Both the position numbers and the translations under genes were made by a program. From the NCBI GenBank assembly GCA_023415825.1, contig JAEZJF010000018.1:300833-364832 (forward strand): 64,000 nucleotides of DNA. The letters are read 5' to 3'. The first letter of the stretch is position 1; the number at the start of each line of letters is the position of its first letter. Origin of the DNA: Bacillota bacterium. GTDB taxonomy: Bacteria > Bacillota > Clostridia > DSM-8532. A model generated the notes under the pieces. That model was given only the letters and a program-made list of their open reading frames with translations. It made no database searches and was not told the origin of the DNA. This document shows positions 17,128 to 26,084 of the stretch, in pieces.

Positions 17128-18177
17128 TTATGGTGCTTTGCCACATGATTCCCGTTGGACAAGGTCCACATCCAATTGATAATGCATGAACCCCGTCCCT
17201 TTGTTTTCAATCATGTCCGAGAGAGCCTGGACAGCTTTTTGCGCCATATGATAGAAAGGAATTCTGACCGTTGTTAGCGCCGGCCGGACCACATTGGCCA
17301 CCGGAGAATCATCAAAGCCTATAACGGATATATCCTCTGGAACCCGAATGCCATGCTGCTTAAAGGTATCCATGGCAGCCAGTGCCATTTCATCATTGGC
17401 TGCTATAAATGCTGTTGGCAGGGCCCCGGTTTTAATAAGCTTTTTGACGGCTGCTTCAGTCTTCGTTCGGATAAATCCTCCTTTCAGCCAATATTGCTTA
17501 TTGATCGAAAGGCCATGATAGACCATTCGTTGCTTAAATGCCTCATTTCTGACATAACCCGAATAGGTTGTGTCCCGCCCCTCAATAAAGCCGATTTCTT
17601 TGTGCCCTAAAGAAACAAGCTGATCAACACAAGCTTCGATACCCTTGGAGTCGTTGGAGTTAATAACAGCGATCTGAGCGTTCCGGGGCATGATGCTCTT
17701 AATTTCTTCAGGATCGAAATCTACTATGGTAAGGGGATGGTTGAGCTCTGAAAGAAGGGACCTCATCTCCTGGTTGCGCTCGGTTCCGATGATAATTCCA
17801 CCATCAATACGCTTCTGGGAAAAGGTTTGACGTATACGCCAGCAATCGGAAGAATCATAGATGGTATGGACCATCACATAGTACCCTTTGTAGTTTCCGG
17901 TATCGATGACGGCCTCAACAAAGGGGCCGAAATAGCTGTTGCCATAAACCCTGTGAGGATTGTTTTTGTCATAAACACTGAATAGGAATAACCCTATGGT
18001 ATCCGTTCCCTTTCCGGCTAAAACTCTCGCTGAAATATTGGGTTCAAAATTATATTTTTTAATAACCTCCATAACTTTTTCCCGGGTTTCCTCGGGAACA
18101 TTGGGATAGTTATTGATGACTCTTGAAACGGTACTGCGTGAGACCCCGGCAATTTTTGCGATTTCTTCACTCTTCAT
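17128..18177 (-). CDS. LacI-family transcriptional regulator
   Basis: This 349-residue repressor has the N-terminal helix-turn-helix and hinge (IAKIAGVSRSTVSRVINNYP, near residues 5-24; then SARVLAGK) and a periplasmic-binding-protein-like ligand domain with FIAANDEMALAAMDTF and SVIGFDDSPVANV near the C-terminus. The start is ATG 18177 with an AAAGGA site. An upstream in-frame start would put coding sequence over the ribosome site. It lies 45 bases ahead of cellobiose phosphorylase on the same strand, which suggests autoregulation of a regulator-enzyme operon by cellobiose or another beta-glucan product. The effector is inferred. Confidence 0.9.
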   Translation of the reverse strand: MKSEEIAKIAGVSRSTVSRVINNYPNVPEETREKVMEVIKKYNFEPNISARVLAGKGTDTIGLFLFSVYDKNNPHRVYGNSYFGPFVEAVIDTGNYKGYYVMVHTIYDSSDCWRIRQTFSQKRIDGGIIIGTERNQEMRSLLSELNHPLTIVDFDPEEIKSIMPRNAQIAVINSNDSKGIEACVDQLVSLGHKEIGFIEGRDTTYSGYVRNEAFKQRMVYHGLSINKQYWLKGGFIRTKTEAAVKKLIKTGALPTAFIAANDEMALAAMDTFKQHGIRVPEDISVIGFDDSPVANVVRPALTTVRIPFYHMAQKAVQALSDMIENKGTGFMHYQLDVDLVQRESCGKAP

Positions 18178-18193
18178 TATTTTATCCTTTATG

Positions 18194-18246
18194 AACACGC
18201 GTTTATTCTATGGTTAAATTATATATGGGATGGATAAAAAAAGCAA
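18194..18246 (-). promoter_or_regulatory. Promoter and possible operator of the lacI-type/cellobiose phosphorylase operon
   Basis: On the minus strand TTGCTT (18241-18246) and TATAAT (18218-18223) are 17 bases apart. The partly palindromic TAAACGCGTGTT (18194-18205), with the central CG typical of LacI-family sites, lies about 13 bases downstream of the -10 box. The promoter is good; the operator is a guess from shape and position. Confidence 0.5.
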
Positions 18247-18370
18247 TTATATTTTGTTCGCCAGTACTGCAGTTACTTAATAGGATACTTTCTGGTGTAC
18301 CTACTATATTGCCATTAACACAATATGGTATAATAATTAAAAATAACTGTATTTATAAGGAGGGCTCTTC

Positions 18371-19468
18371 ATGCCTGCTGCTGTTCTATTTGCCCCAGTG
18401 GCCTTTTCAAGATACGAAGCCTCACAGACATTGCCTGAAAAATTTTCACGACTCCTTAACAAGACGGGTCTGGCTGAAAAAGTTAAAGGGAAAACTATTG
18501 CAATTAAGATGCATGTAGGTGATGGGGTCTCCTATTCCACCATTCCTCCTGTTTTTGTCCGCAAGCTAGTGGATTTTATTCAGGGTAATGGCGGCGAATG
18601 CTTCATTACCGATCACTATGTTCATCATCGCCACCCCGAGCATCGCGGCTATTCCGAAAGCACCCTAAATTGCCCTGTTTTAGATGATTGCGGTTATCTT
18701 AGCAAGTATTATTATACTAAAAACGTAGATTTCAGATCCTTTAAACATGTGGATGTAGCTGGTCTGATTCACGATGCCGATATGATGATCGATTTTTCTC
18801 ATGTAAAGGGCCATGGCACATGCGGTTTTGGCGGAGCCTGCAAGAATATTGCTATGGGATGCGTTACTGATCGCACTCGCAGAGAACTTCACGGACTGGA
18901 GGGAGGCCTTGTCTGGGATAAAGAAAAGTGCACCCATTGCGGCAAGTGTATCACGGCCTGCAACCATCACGCCAATAAATTCACCCAGGGAGGCAAAAAG
19001 GGCAATTACAGGGTGGACTATCACAGCTGCACCCTTTGCCAGCACTGTATCAAGGTATGTCCTACCCATGCAATCACCCTGGACTCCCACGATTATACTG
19101 ATTTCCAGACGGGTATGGCCATATGTACCAAGACCGTAGTCGACACCTTCAAGCCCGGTCAGGTGTATTACATAAATGTACTGACCTCCATCACTGCCAT
19201 ATGCGACTGCTGGGGCTTGACCACACCGTCACTGGTGCCGGATATCGGAATAATGGCCAGTGACGACATTGTCGCCATCGAGCGCGCCAGCCTTGACGCC
19301 ATAAAAATTGAAGACTTAATCCCTGTGGGTGTTCCACAAGGTATGGAGCTCTCCGGAGAGGGGCATCTGTTCCAGCAATTACATGGTAAGAACCCTTATA
19401 TTCAACTTGAGGCTCTAGAGAAGGTAGGATTGGGCAGTCAGGAATATACACTGGTTCCAGTTAAGTAA
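18371..19468 (+). CDS. DUF362 domain protein with two 4Fe-4S clusters
   Basis: This 365-residue protein joins an N-terminal DUF362 domain (about residues 40-175, with DHYVHHRHPEHRGY and FSHVKGHGTCGFGGACKN) to a ferredoxin-like part with two Cys-x2-Cys-x2-Cys-x3-Cys motifs (C187/190/193/197 and C220/223/226/230). A C-terminal DUF362 extension follows. Such proteins are common in anaerobes and are thought to be cytosolic electron carriers or Fe-S enzymes; the reaction is unknown. The gene has AAGGAGG before its ATG and an extended -10 (TGGTATAAT, near 18324-18332). It appears to be a single-gene unit closed by the strong terminator at 19471-19508. Confidence 0.88.
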   Translation: MPAAVLFAPVAFSRYEASQTLPEKFSRLLNKTGLAEKVKGKTIAIKMHVGDGVSYSTIPPVFVRKLVDFIQGNGGECFITDHYVHHRHPEHRGYSESTLNCPVLDDCGYLSKYYYTKNVDFRSFKHVDVAGLIHDADMMIDFSHVKGHGTCGFGGACKNIAMGCVTDRTRRELHGLEGGLVWDKEKCTHCGKCITACNHHANKFTQGGKKGNYRVDYHSCTLCQHCIKVCPTHAITLDSHDYTDFQTGMAICTKTVVDTFKPGQVYYINVLTSITAICDCWGLTTPSLVPDIGIMASDDIVAIERASLDAIKIEDLIPVGVPQGMELSGEGHLFQQLHGKNPYIQLEALEKVGLGSQEYTLVPVK

Positions 19469-19470
19469 CA

Positions 19471-19508
19471 AAAGAGGTGCATTCCAAAGGGAATGCACCT
19501 CTTTTTTT
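19471..19508 (+). terminator. Terminator of the DUF362 gene (hairpin family H)
   Basis: AAAGAGGTGCATTCC (19471-19485) pairs perfectly with 19490-19504 over the loop AAAG, followed by seven T residues. The stem has the GAGGTGnATTCC core shared with hairpins at 45926, 60643 and 63391. It separates convergent transcription units. Confidence 0.9.
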
Positions 19509-19519
19509 CCGTTCGTTCT

Positions 19520-20545
19520 TTAAATATCGATAACCGCTTTCATAATATCGTTGGGATGATCATCGATGTATTTAAACGCTTTAGCAAAATCATTCAAGCC
19601 AAAACGCTGTGAAATAAATCCATCAGCTTTGACCTTTCCTTCAGCTAAAAAGCGAATAGCATCGGCGAAGTCCTCACGAACATACATCATATGCCCGACT
19701 AACGATACCTCTCTTCTTTGAATGCGCGGGATCTCTAACTCCATGGGAGCTTTATAATTACCCGTTATAACAATTTCCGAGCTGGAACGGCTTGCGTCAA
19801 GAGCGGACATAAAGGACCCTTTAGTTGCAGCGGCGTCAATGATGACGTCTGCTTTTCTATCGCCAAATGCTTGTTTAATGGCGCCATCTAAGCCGACATC
19901 CTTGGTGTTGATGCAATACTCGATACCGCAGGCCTTTGCGTATTCAATTTTGCTATCCAGAAAATCGGTAATCAGTACCTTGCCCGCACCCAGAGCCTGA
20001 GCGGATTGCGCAGCCAAATTGCCGATGGTGCCTGCGCCGATCACTGCAATATTCGCCCCTTTATAATTTGAACGCTTTACAGAGCCGACACCCACAGCCA
20101 AAGGCTCAACAAGTGTAATCAGATCAAAATTCATGTCTGAAGGACATAGATGCAAATAGCTGGGTTCTACAGCAACATATTCGGCTGCAAAGCCATCCGC
20201 ATGCACGCCCTTAACCTTGAGATTTTCGCAGACATTGAATCGACCGATGGTACAGGGATAGCACTTACCGCAAACAATCTGCGGTTCCACGGTTACCCTG
20301 TCCCCGACCTTAAAATCGGTCACATTTGCGCCGACCTTCTCTATGACTGCACTGACCTCATGTCCGGGAACCACCGGATATGTCATATATTTATGTAGTC
20401 CATGATACATCTGTATATCAGAACCACACACTCCTATGCTGATGATTTTAAGCAGCACCTCATCGGTCGTGATTGAAGGGATGGGAGATTCCTGAAAATC
20501 GATGGTATAAGGAGCCGTAAATACTGTCTTTATCATAGTAGACAT
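19520..20545 (-). CDS. Zinc-dependent alcohol/polyol dehydrogenase (first)
   Basis: This 341-residue medium-chain dehydrogenase resembles sorbitol, xylitol and threonine dehydrogenases. Catalytic zinc ligands are Cys40 and His62-Glu63 (GHE). The structural zinc site is Cys92, 95, 98 and 106, and the NAD-binding motif GAGTIGN lies near residue 172. It should oxidise a secondary alcohol of a polyol or sugar acid with NAD+, or run in reverse. It is the last gene of the long leftward operon and starts one base after the split transketolase C-subunit stop. The substrate is unknown. A second, clearly different enzyme of the same family is encoded three genes upstream. Confidence 0.88.
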   Translation of the reverse strand: MSTMIKTVFTAPYTIDFQESPIPSITTDEVLLKIISIGVCGSDIQMYHGLHKYMTYPVVPGHEVSAVIEKVGANVTDFKVGDRVTVEPQIVCGKCYPCTIGRFNVCENLKVKGVHADGFAAEYVAVEPSYLHLCPSDMNFDLITLVEPLAVGVGSVKRSNYKGANIAVIGAGTIGNLAAQSAQALGAGKVLITDFLDSKIEYAKACGIEYCINTKDVGLDGAIKQAFGDRKADVIIDAAATKGSFMSALDASRSSSEIVITGNYKAPMELEIPRIQRREVSLVGHMMYVREDFADAIRFLAEGKVKADGFISQRFGLNDFAKAFKYIDDHPNDIMKAVIDI

Positions 20546-20546
20546 C

Positions 20547-21482
20547 TCATTTCTTTGAAATTGCTTTTTCTACAGTCGCCACAATAGAAGCAACATCCAG
20601 GCCGTAGCTCTCAAATAGAGCAGAATAAGCACCGCATTCAGCATGGATATCCCTAAGACCAATAAATTCCTGCACTGCCTTTGCGCCATTTGAGGTGAGA
20701 ACCTCTGCCACAGCTCCTCCAAGACCGCCAATAATACTGTGCTCTTCCGCTGTAACAATCGCTCCGGTTTTTGCTGCTGACTCAAGAATCAGCGCGCTAT
20801 CAAGGGGTTTGATACAGAACATGTCTACTACTCTGATTTCAATTCCTTTTTGGGAAAGCACCTTTGCAGCTTCAACAGCCTGACCCACCATAACGCCGCA
20901 AGCAATGATAGTGGCGTCTTTTCCATCGCGAACGATCATTCCCTTGCCGGTCTCGAACTTGGTATCGGGAGTATATACCGTTTGAGTAGAATCCCTGGAC
21001 AGCCTTATATACATTGGAGCATCAACATCAATGGCATTTTTTACGAGCCAGTCTGTCTGATATTCATCGGATGCTACAAAAACCTGGAAATTGGGCAGTG
21101 CACGCATAATGGCTATGTCTTCAAGAGAATGATGGCTCGGTCCATCATAAGCATCGGAAATACCGCCATATGCACCCATGAATTTTACATTGAGCTTGGA
21201 ATAGGAACCATACGCCCTCGCGCCGATTAAACCGATAGAGGTAAGAAATACTGCAAAGGTATTAACAAAAGGAATCTTACCCGTTGTAGCAAGACCGGCC
21301 GCCATGCTTACCATGTTGGCTTCTGCAATACCCACGTTGAAGAATCGCTCAGGGCAGCCTGCTCCAAAAACACCGGATTTTGTTGAACTGGAAACGTCGG
21401 CATCAAGAACGACGACATTTTCATTTTCCTTACCGTATTTCAAGAGAGAATCTCCGTATACGTCTCTAAGACTTCTTCCCAT
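20547..21482 (-). CDS. Transketolase, C-terminal subunit (split type)
   Basis: This 311-residue protein contains the pyrimidine-binding and C-terminal domains of transketolase. The glutamate that activates thiamine diphosphate lies in VGIAEANM (Glu54), followed by a DxxS...HHSLEDIAIMR loop near residue 115. It must pair with the N-terminal subunit encoded immediately upstream; the two genes overlap by one base in TAATG. Split transketolases move a two-carbon unit between sugar phosphates, or from hydroxypyruvate. Several, such as those for apulose phosphate and sulfoquinovose breakdown, belong to dedicated catabolic pathways. Its place among dehydrogenases and an ABC importer points to such a dedicated role. 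Confidence 0.9.
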   Translation of the reverse strand: MGRSLRDVYGDSLLKYGKENENVVVLDADVSSSTKSGVFGAGCPERFFNVGIAEANMVSMAAGLATTGKIPFVNTFAVFLTSIGLIGARAYGSYSKLNVKFMGAYGGISDAYDGPSHHSLEDIAIMRALPNFQVFVASDEYQTDWLVKNAIDVDAPMYIRLSRDSTQTVYTPDTKFETGKGMIVRDGKDATIIACGVMVGQAVEAAKVLSQKGIEIRVVDMFCIKPLDSALILESAAKTGAIVTAEEHSIIGGLGGAVAEVLTSNGAKAVQEFIGLRDIHAECGAYSALFESYGLDVASIVATVEKAISKK

Positions 21483-22315
21483 TAATTATCACCTCTCAAT
21501 TCAGCCATAGCTGTTTTGTATTCTTCATCATTGATGGGTTTTCCGTGCCAAATGTTCTTCCCCTCCATGAAGGAAACGCCTTTTCCTTTCACGGTCTCCG
21601 CTATGATGACGGAGGGTTTTCCTTTGACAGCCTTTGCCTGGTCAATAGTGTCGCAGAGTGCAGCCACATCATGCCCATCGCAATTAAACACCTCAAAACC
21701 AAACGCTTTGAATTTTGCCTCTACATCACCCAGCGGCATAATATTCTCGGAGGTACCGTCAAGCTGAACATGGTTGCGATCCAAAATAACGACCAAATTA
21801 TCGGCCTTAAACTTGGCAGCGCTCATTAAGGCCTCCCAAACGGTTCCCTCATTGGTTTCACCGTCGCCCATAACAGCAAATACAGTAGCATCAATCTTGG
21901 AAAGCTTGAGTCCCATCGCCATTCCCAGGCAAGCGGACAGACCAATGCCCAGAGGTCCTGTGGACAGCTCAACACCCGGTGTGGACAATGCACATGGATG
22001 TCCCTGCAGCCGTGTATTAATCTGGCGAAGAGTTTTCATTTCTTCTACAGGGAAATACCCCTTTTCAGCCAGCACTCTGTAGAGCATGGGCGCAGCATGT
22101 CCTTTTGTAAGAACAATGCGGTCTCTTTCCGGCCACTTGGGATTCTTGGGATCTACCTTTGCTTTTTCAAAATAAAGTGCTGTGAGAATCTCACATACAG
22201 ACAAGGATCCACCCGGATGCCCGGTCTGAATAGCGTGAAGTAATTCAATCAAGTCCACGCGAAATTTATGGCACAGAGCTTCCAGCTCTTGCTTTCTCGA
22301 TACGGATAAACTCAT
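21482..22315 (-). CDS. Transketolase, N-terminal subunit (split type)
   Basis: This 277-residue protein is the thiamine-diphosphate-binding half of transketolase: TGHPGG (31-36), KGHAAP (71-76), STGPLGIG (118-125) and the cofactor motif GDGETNEG (150-157). It forms the enzyme with the next gene, with which it overlaps by one base. It is about the size of other stand-alone N-subunits, so the split is natural and not a frameshift. No kinase gene is present in this operon. A phosphorylated substrate would therefore have to come from elsewhere, or the donor may be an unphosphorylated compound such as hydroxypyruvate. Confidence 0.92.
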   Translation of the reverse strand: MSLSVSRKQELEALCHKFRVDLIELLHAIQTGHPGGSLSVCEILTALYFEKAKVDPKNPKWPERDRIVLTKGHAAPMLYRVLAEKGYFPVEEMKTLRQINTRLQGHPCALSTPGVELSTGPLGIGLSACLGMAMGLKLSKIDATVFAVMGDGETNEGTVWEALMSAAKFKADNLVVILDRNHVQLDGTSENIMPLGDVEAKFKAFGFEVFNCDGHDVAALCDTIDQAKAVKGKPSVIIAETVKGKGVSFMEGKNIWHGKPINDEEYKTAMAELRGDN

Positions 22316-22353
22316 ATTAGACCTCCTCTATGATTCAACCTTGATCGTCATTG

Positions 22354-23394
22354 TTACTCATCTGATGGAATGAGGAAGAATTTACAGCCTTGCTTCTTTT
22401 CAAAGCGTTCAAAAGCTGTTTGCCACTCGGTTAATGGCAGCTTGGTATCTGCCAGCGGCTCCAGTACAACCCGACCTTCTTCAAGGAGCTTAAGGGCCAT
22501 TCTCCAGCTATGATTACGTGAACCCAATGAACCGGAGAAATGCAATTCCTTGTAGCAGATTTTCTCGATATCAAACTCGATCTTTTTACCGGGCAAACCG
22601 ATTTGTGTAAAATAACCACGCTTTTTAATGAGCTTGAGACCTGTGTCAATGGCAGGAGCAGCACCGGAACATTCCAGGACCACATCTACGCCATAGTTAT
22701 TGGATAGCTTGTTAACCAGCTCCTCAAGGTTTTGCTCCTGAAGGTTGACTGTGTAGTCAGCACCCAGCCTCTTGGCCATTTCAAGCCTTGGTATATCAAT
22801 GTTGGTACCGCTTACAATGACGGTAGCACCATGGGCTTTGGCAACCTGCATTGCCATTAAGCCAACTGCACCAGGACCGGATACAAGGACCAAGTCCCCC
22901 GGAACAATCTTGCACAGATCATAGACAGCATGGCAGACACAGGCCAGGGGCTCGGTCATAGCGGCGGCAGTATCCGAAACATTATCGGGAATTTTATGTA
23001 CTCTTCCCGCAGGAACTACCGTATAATTTGTAAAGACACCATTGTACCAGTAACCCAGCGTCTTTCGCTCTACACATAGGTTGTAAAAGCCCTCACGACA
23101 AAAGTGACATACGCCGCAGTAATGATAGGCGGTTTCGCTGACAACGCGATCACCCACATTAAAGCCGGTAACACCCTCACCAACCTGTGCTATCTTTCCT
23201 GAGAATTCATGTCCGGTAACAACCGGAGGATTTACTGGAATGGCTATATCGCTGTGATAAATATGAAGGTCGGATCCGCAGATACCTGCTTCCGCGACTT
23301 TTATTTTAATTTCTCCGGCTTTTGCGGTTGGCTCCGGAATATCCCGAATCTCCATGTTTCCAGGGCCAGCAGCATATTTTACTAATGCTTTCAT
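22354..23394 (-). CDS. Zinc-dependent alcohol/polyol dehydrogenase (second)
   Basis: This 346-residue medium-chain dehydrogenase of the iditol/threonine dehydrogenase type has catalytic zinc ligands Cys39 and His62-Glu63, structural zinc cysteines 93, 96, 99 and 107, and the NAD-binding SGPGAVGL near residue 168. It differs strongly from the first zinc dehydrogenase of the operon, so the pathway probably has two separate alcohol oxidations or a redox pair. GGGGG lies ahead of the ATG. It sits between the TIM-barrel gene and the transketolase genes, with 38-base gaps on each side. The substrate is unknown. Confidence 0.88.
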   Translation of the reverse strand: MKALVKYAAGPGNMEIRDIPEPTAKAGEIKIKVAEAGICGSDLHIYHSDIAIPVNPPVVTGHEFSGKIAQVGEGVTGFNVGDRVVSETAYHYCGVCHFCREGFYNLCVERKTLGYWYNGVFTNYTVVPAGRVHKIPDNVSDTAAAMTEPLACVCHAVYDLCKIVPGDLVLVSGPGAVGLMAMQVAKAHGATVIVSGTNIDIPRLEMAKRLGADYTVNLQEQNLEELVNKLSNNYGVDVVLECSGAAPAIDTGLKLIKKRGYFTQIGLPGKKIEFDIEKICYKELHFSGSLGSRNHSWRMALKLLEEGRVVLEPLADTKLPLTEWQTAFERFEKKQGCKFFLIPSDE

Positions 23395-23431
23395 TTTATT
23401 TCCCCCTATCTATCAGGTACTTTTGCCAAGC

Positions 23432-24343
23432 CTACACCCTTGCCCAAGCAAGATTTAGCGTCCTCTTTGCATTAGCGATAACCACGTCCGGGTCCTCATC
23501 TCCCCAAGGCTTAACTTCAAAGCTGACGATGGGGCGATTTTTCTCGCTGATAAAACCGATCTTTATAAGGGTTCTCAGATATTCAACCAACTCGTCAACA
23601 TCATTTTCACTATTGGGGAAGCCAAAACGGGGATGTGCGTCGCCATAGGCTTCAAAGCTAGGATCCTTGATGACGGTGTTGCCCATATGAGCGTGAATAA
23701 TATAATCCTTTATTGGAATCAGATTTTCTTCATTGGTTTCGTGAATCATCGGAATATGGGAGAGGTCTACCATTAGGCCAAAGTTGTCAAATTCCGCTCT
23801 GAGTTCCTCTGCGAACCTTTTTGCCAGAGCAACAGGCCCGATAATGGACTTCTTGTCGATATCATAGTCAAATACTTCTAATGCTACCTTGAGATCGCCT
23901 TTTGATTTCGCATAAGCGCAAAGTTCCTTGGTAGACTTGACAAGAGCCTGGTAGGAGTCTTCTTTCGTGGCCTCTTCATACTTACCGGAAAGGAAAGCGA
24001 AGCCAACAGCACCCATCTCATAAGCCTCGTCAATGCCTTCTTTTAAGCTGGCGAGGGCTTCCAGCCGCTTAGACTCGTCAAGGCTGTTGATATTACTGCC
24101 TGTAGTCAACATTCTTGGCTGGCCGCCATATGCAACGGTCATATGTGAGGTATCCAATAATTTTTTTACATTGGCTCTGACTTGGGGATCTTTTATCCAT
24201 GTTATTTCAATGGCATCAAAATAATCATCAACTGCGATCTTCCTGACAGTTTCCTCTATGGGTCCCTCACCCTTGATGGTACTCGGATAGGCCATAAAAT
24301 GAATTAGGCCAACTTTCATATACTTTTTAATGGACTCAACCAT
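23432..24343 (-). CDS. Sugar phosphate isomerase/epimerase-like TIM barrel (third)
   Basis: This 303-residue TIM-barrel protein of the xylose-isomerase-like family has metal-ligand candidates Glu in VALEVFDYD (about residue 150), Asp in LMVDLSHIP (about 183), His in IIHAHMGN (about 209) and Glu in VSFEVKPWG (about 279). I chose ATG 24343 because AAAGGAG lies eight bases upstream; two further in-frame ATGs lie closer to that site. It belongs to the ABC-importer/dehydrogenase/transketolase operon. It could isomerise or epimerise a keto intermediate there. It is not close to the two TIM-barrel proteins at 10489-12214. Confidence 0.83.
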   Translation of the reverse strand: MVESIKKYMKVGLIHFMAYPSTIKGEGPIEETVRKIAVDDYFDAIEITWIKDPQVRANVKKLLDTSHMTVAYGGQPRMLTTGSNINSLDESKRLEALASLKEGIDEAYEMGAVGFAFLSGKYEEATKEDSYQALVKSTKELCAYAKSKGDLKVALEVFDYDIDKKSIIGPVALAKRFAEELRAEFDNFGLMVDLSHIPMIHETNEENLIPIKDYIIHAHMGNTVIKDPSFEAYGDAHPRFGFPNSENDVDELVEYLRTLIKIGFISEKNRPIVSFEVKPWGDEDPDVVIANAKRTLNLAWARV

Positions 24344-24379
24344 TCTCATATCTCCTTTCAAAATTTAATAAAAATCTTA

Positions 24380-25342
24380 TTACGCATTCACTATATTAAC
24401 CGGCTTACCGGCGATAAATTGTTTGAGGTTGTCAACTGCAATATCCATCAAACGCTGACGGGATTCTTTTGGAGCCCATGCGATATGCGGGGTTATGATG
24501 CAGTTCTTGCAGGACAGCAGCACATTATCCGCTTTGATGGGTTCGGAAGAAACCACGTCCACGGCTGCGGCATATACTTTACCAGAATCAAGAGCCTCTT
24601 TAAGATCATCTTCATTTATCAATGGACCACGGGAGGTATTGATAATGATAACTCCATCTTTCATCTTGGCAATGGATGACTTGTTGATTATACCTTGAGT
24701 CGAGGGGAAAAGCGGGCAGTGAAGGGAGATCACGTCGGAATGCGCAAGAAGCTCATCCAATCCGACGACTTTAATATCCTCGGTCTCAAGAGCCTTGTTG
24801 GGGAATTCGTCATAAGCCAGTACCTTCATTCCCATCGCAACTGCAATCTTGGCAGTGTTCTGGCCAATACGACCATATCCGATGATGCCCATGGTCTTGC
24901 CTGCAAGCTCAATCAAGGGGTAGTTCCAGAAGCAGAAATCAGGGCATGAAGTCCAGTCACCAGCTTTTACAGCATCACCGTGCGCACCGACATGGTGGCA
25001 GATCTCAAGAAGCAGAGCAAATACAAACTGAGCCACTGCTGTTGTACCATAGGTCGGAATGTTGGCCACAGGAATACCCTTTTCCTTTGCAGCGTTTACA
25101 TCAACTACATTGTATCCAGTAGCCAGAACACCTATGAATTTCACGTTGGGGCAGGCATCAAGGGTTTCCCTGGTAATGGGAGTCTTGTTGGTATACACAT
25201 ATTCAGCGTCTCCGATTCTGGAGATTATCTGATCAGCAGGCGAGCGATCATAAACCTTAAGCTCGCCCAATGCTTCCAGTCCGCTCCAGGACAAATCACC
25301 CGGATTTTCTGTATACCCGTCTAAAACAACAATTTTACTCAT
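24380..25342 (-). CDS. D-2-hydroxyacid dehydrogenase (glycerate/hydroxypyruvate reductase type)
   Basis: This 320-residue NAD-dependent enzyme of the D-isomer-specific family has the Rossmann motif GYGRIG (155-160), Arg238 in NTSRGPLI, Glu267 in SSEP and His286 in TPHIAW, which is the full catalytic triad. Sequence and context (glycerate kinase and tartronate semialdehyde reductase elsewhere in the window) suggest it interconverts hydroxypyruvate and D-glycerate, or glyoxylate and glycolate. The start is ATG 25342 with AAGGAGG eight bases upstream, one base after the preceding ABC ATPase stop codon. It is the first enzyme gene after the transporter genes. Confidence 0.88.
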   Translation of the reverse strand: MSKIVVLDGYTENPGDLSWSGLEALGELKVYDRSPADQIISRIGDAEYVYTNKTPITRETLDACPNVKFIGVLATGYNVVDVNAAKEKGIPVANIPTYGTTAVAQFVFALLLEICHHVGAHGDAVKAGDWTSCPDFCFWNYPLIELAGKTMGIIGYGRIGQNTAKIAVAMGMKVLAYDEFPNKALETEDIKVVGLDELLAHSDVISLHCPLFPSTQGIINKSSIAKMKDGVIIINTSRGPLINEDDLKEALDSGKVYAAAVDVVSSEPIKADNVLLSCKNCIITPHIAWAPKESRQRLMDIAVDNLKQFIAGKPVNIVNA

Positions 25343-25343
25343 G

Positions 25344-26084
25344 TTAACATCCTCCTTGTGCATTTTTTGCAAATTTTCCTAGATAAGCTTCAACAACTCT
25401 GGGGTCATTCTTAAGCTCAGAAGAAGGTCCGCTTAAGATTACCCGGCCACCGTCAATGATGTATGCGTAATGTGAAATCTCCAGAGCAAGGCGTGCATTT
25501 TGCTCAACCAGCAAAATGGGTATGCCTTGTTTATTGATCTCTACAATCTTTTCAAAAAGCTCTGCAACAACAAGCGGAGCCAGTCCCATGGAAGGCTCGT
25601 CCAGCATCAGTACACTGGGCCTTGCCATCATGGCGCGCCCGATGGCCAGCATCTGCTGCTCGCCGCCGGAGAGACTCCAGCCAAGCTGGTCCTTTCTTTC
25701 TCTCAGACGTGGAAACAGCTTATACACCTCTTCAAGCTCCTTGGCATAGGACTGTGTACCAAAAAAGCCATGCCAGTTGATGGTTCCCGCCTCAAGATTG
25801 CCTCGAACAGATAGTCCGGGGAATATGTGACGTCCTTCCGGAACATGTATGATTCCACTTTTTGCGATATAGCGGGGTTTCTTGTCGATAATTTCTTCTT
25901 TATCTTCAAATTTTATAGAACCCGTACGTTTGATCATGCCTGAAATGGCCTTGAGTAGTGTGGTCTTCCCTGCGCCGTTACTACCGATCAAACATGTAAT
26001 GGTGCCTTTTTCAACGGTCAAATCGATTCCTTTTAGTGCCTCAATGGGACCGTAGTATGCATGCAAATCCTTAATACTAAGCAT
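25344..26084 (-). CDS. Branched-chain-type ABC transporter ATP-binding protein (LivF-like)
   Basis: This 246-residue ATPase energises import from the cytosolic face of the membrane. It shows Walker A GSNGAGKTT (about residues 33-41), the Q-loop region, signature LSGGEQQ (about 143), Walker B VLMLDEPSMGL (about 160), and the LivF hallmark VPEGRHIFPGL. It overlaps the LivG-like gene by eight bases. The importer is of the hydrophobic amino acid/amide (HAAT) family, but its operon encodes sugar- or polyol-type catabolic enzymes, so its real substrate may not be an amino acid. Confidence 0.92.
   Translation of the reverse strand: MLSIKDLHAYYGPIEALKGIDLTVEKGTITCLIGSNGAGKTTLLKAISGMIKRTGSIKFEDKEEIIDKKPRYIAKSGIIHVPEGRHIFPGLSVRGNLEAGTINWHGFFGTQSYAKELEEVYKLFPRLRERKDQLGWSLSGGEQQMLAIGRAMMARPSVLMLDEPSMGLAPLVVAELFEKIVEINKQGIPILLVEQNARLALEISHYAYIIDGGRVILSGPSSELKNDPRVVEAYLGKFAKNAQGGC

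Noticed and set aside
20547..22315. Frameshifted full-length transketolase
   Set aside because: The N- and C-halves have their own start codons, a TAATG overlap and sizes typical of natural two-subunit transketolases.
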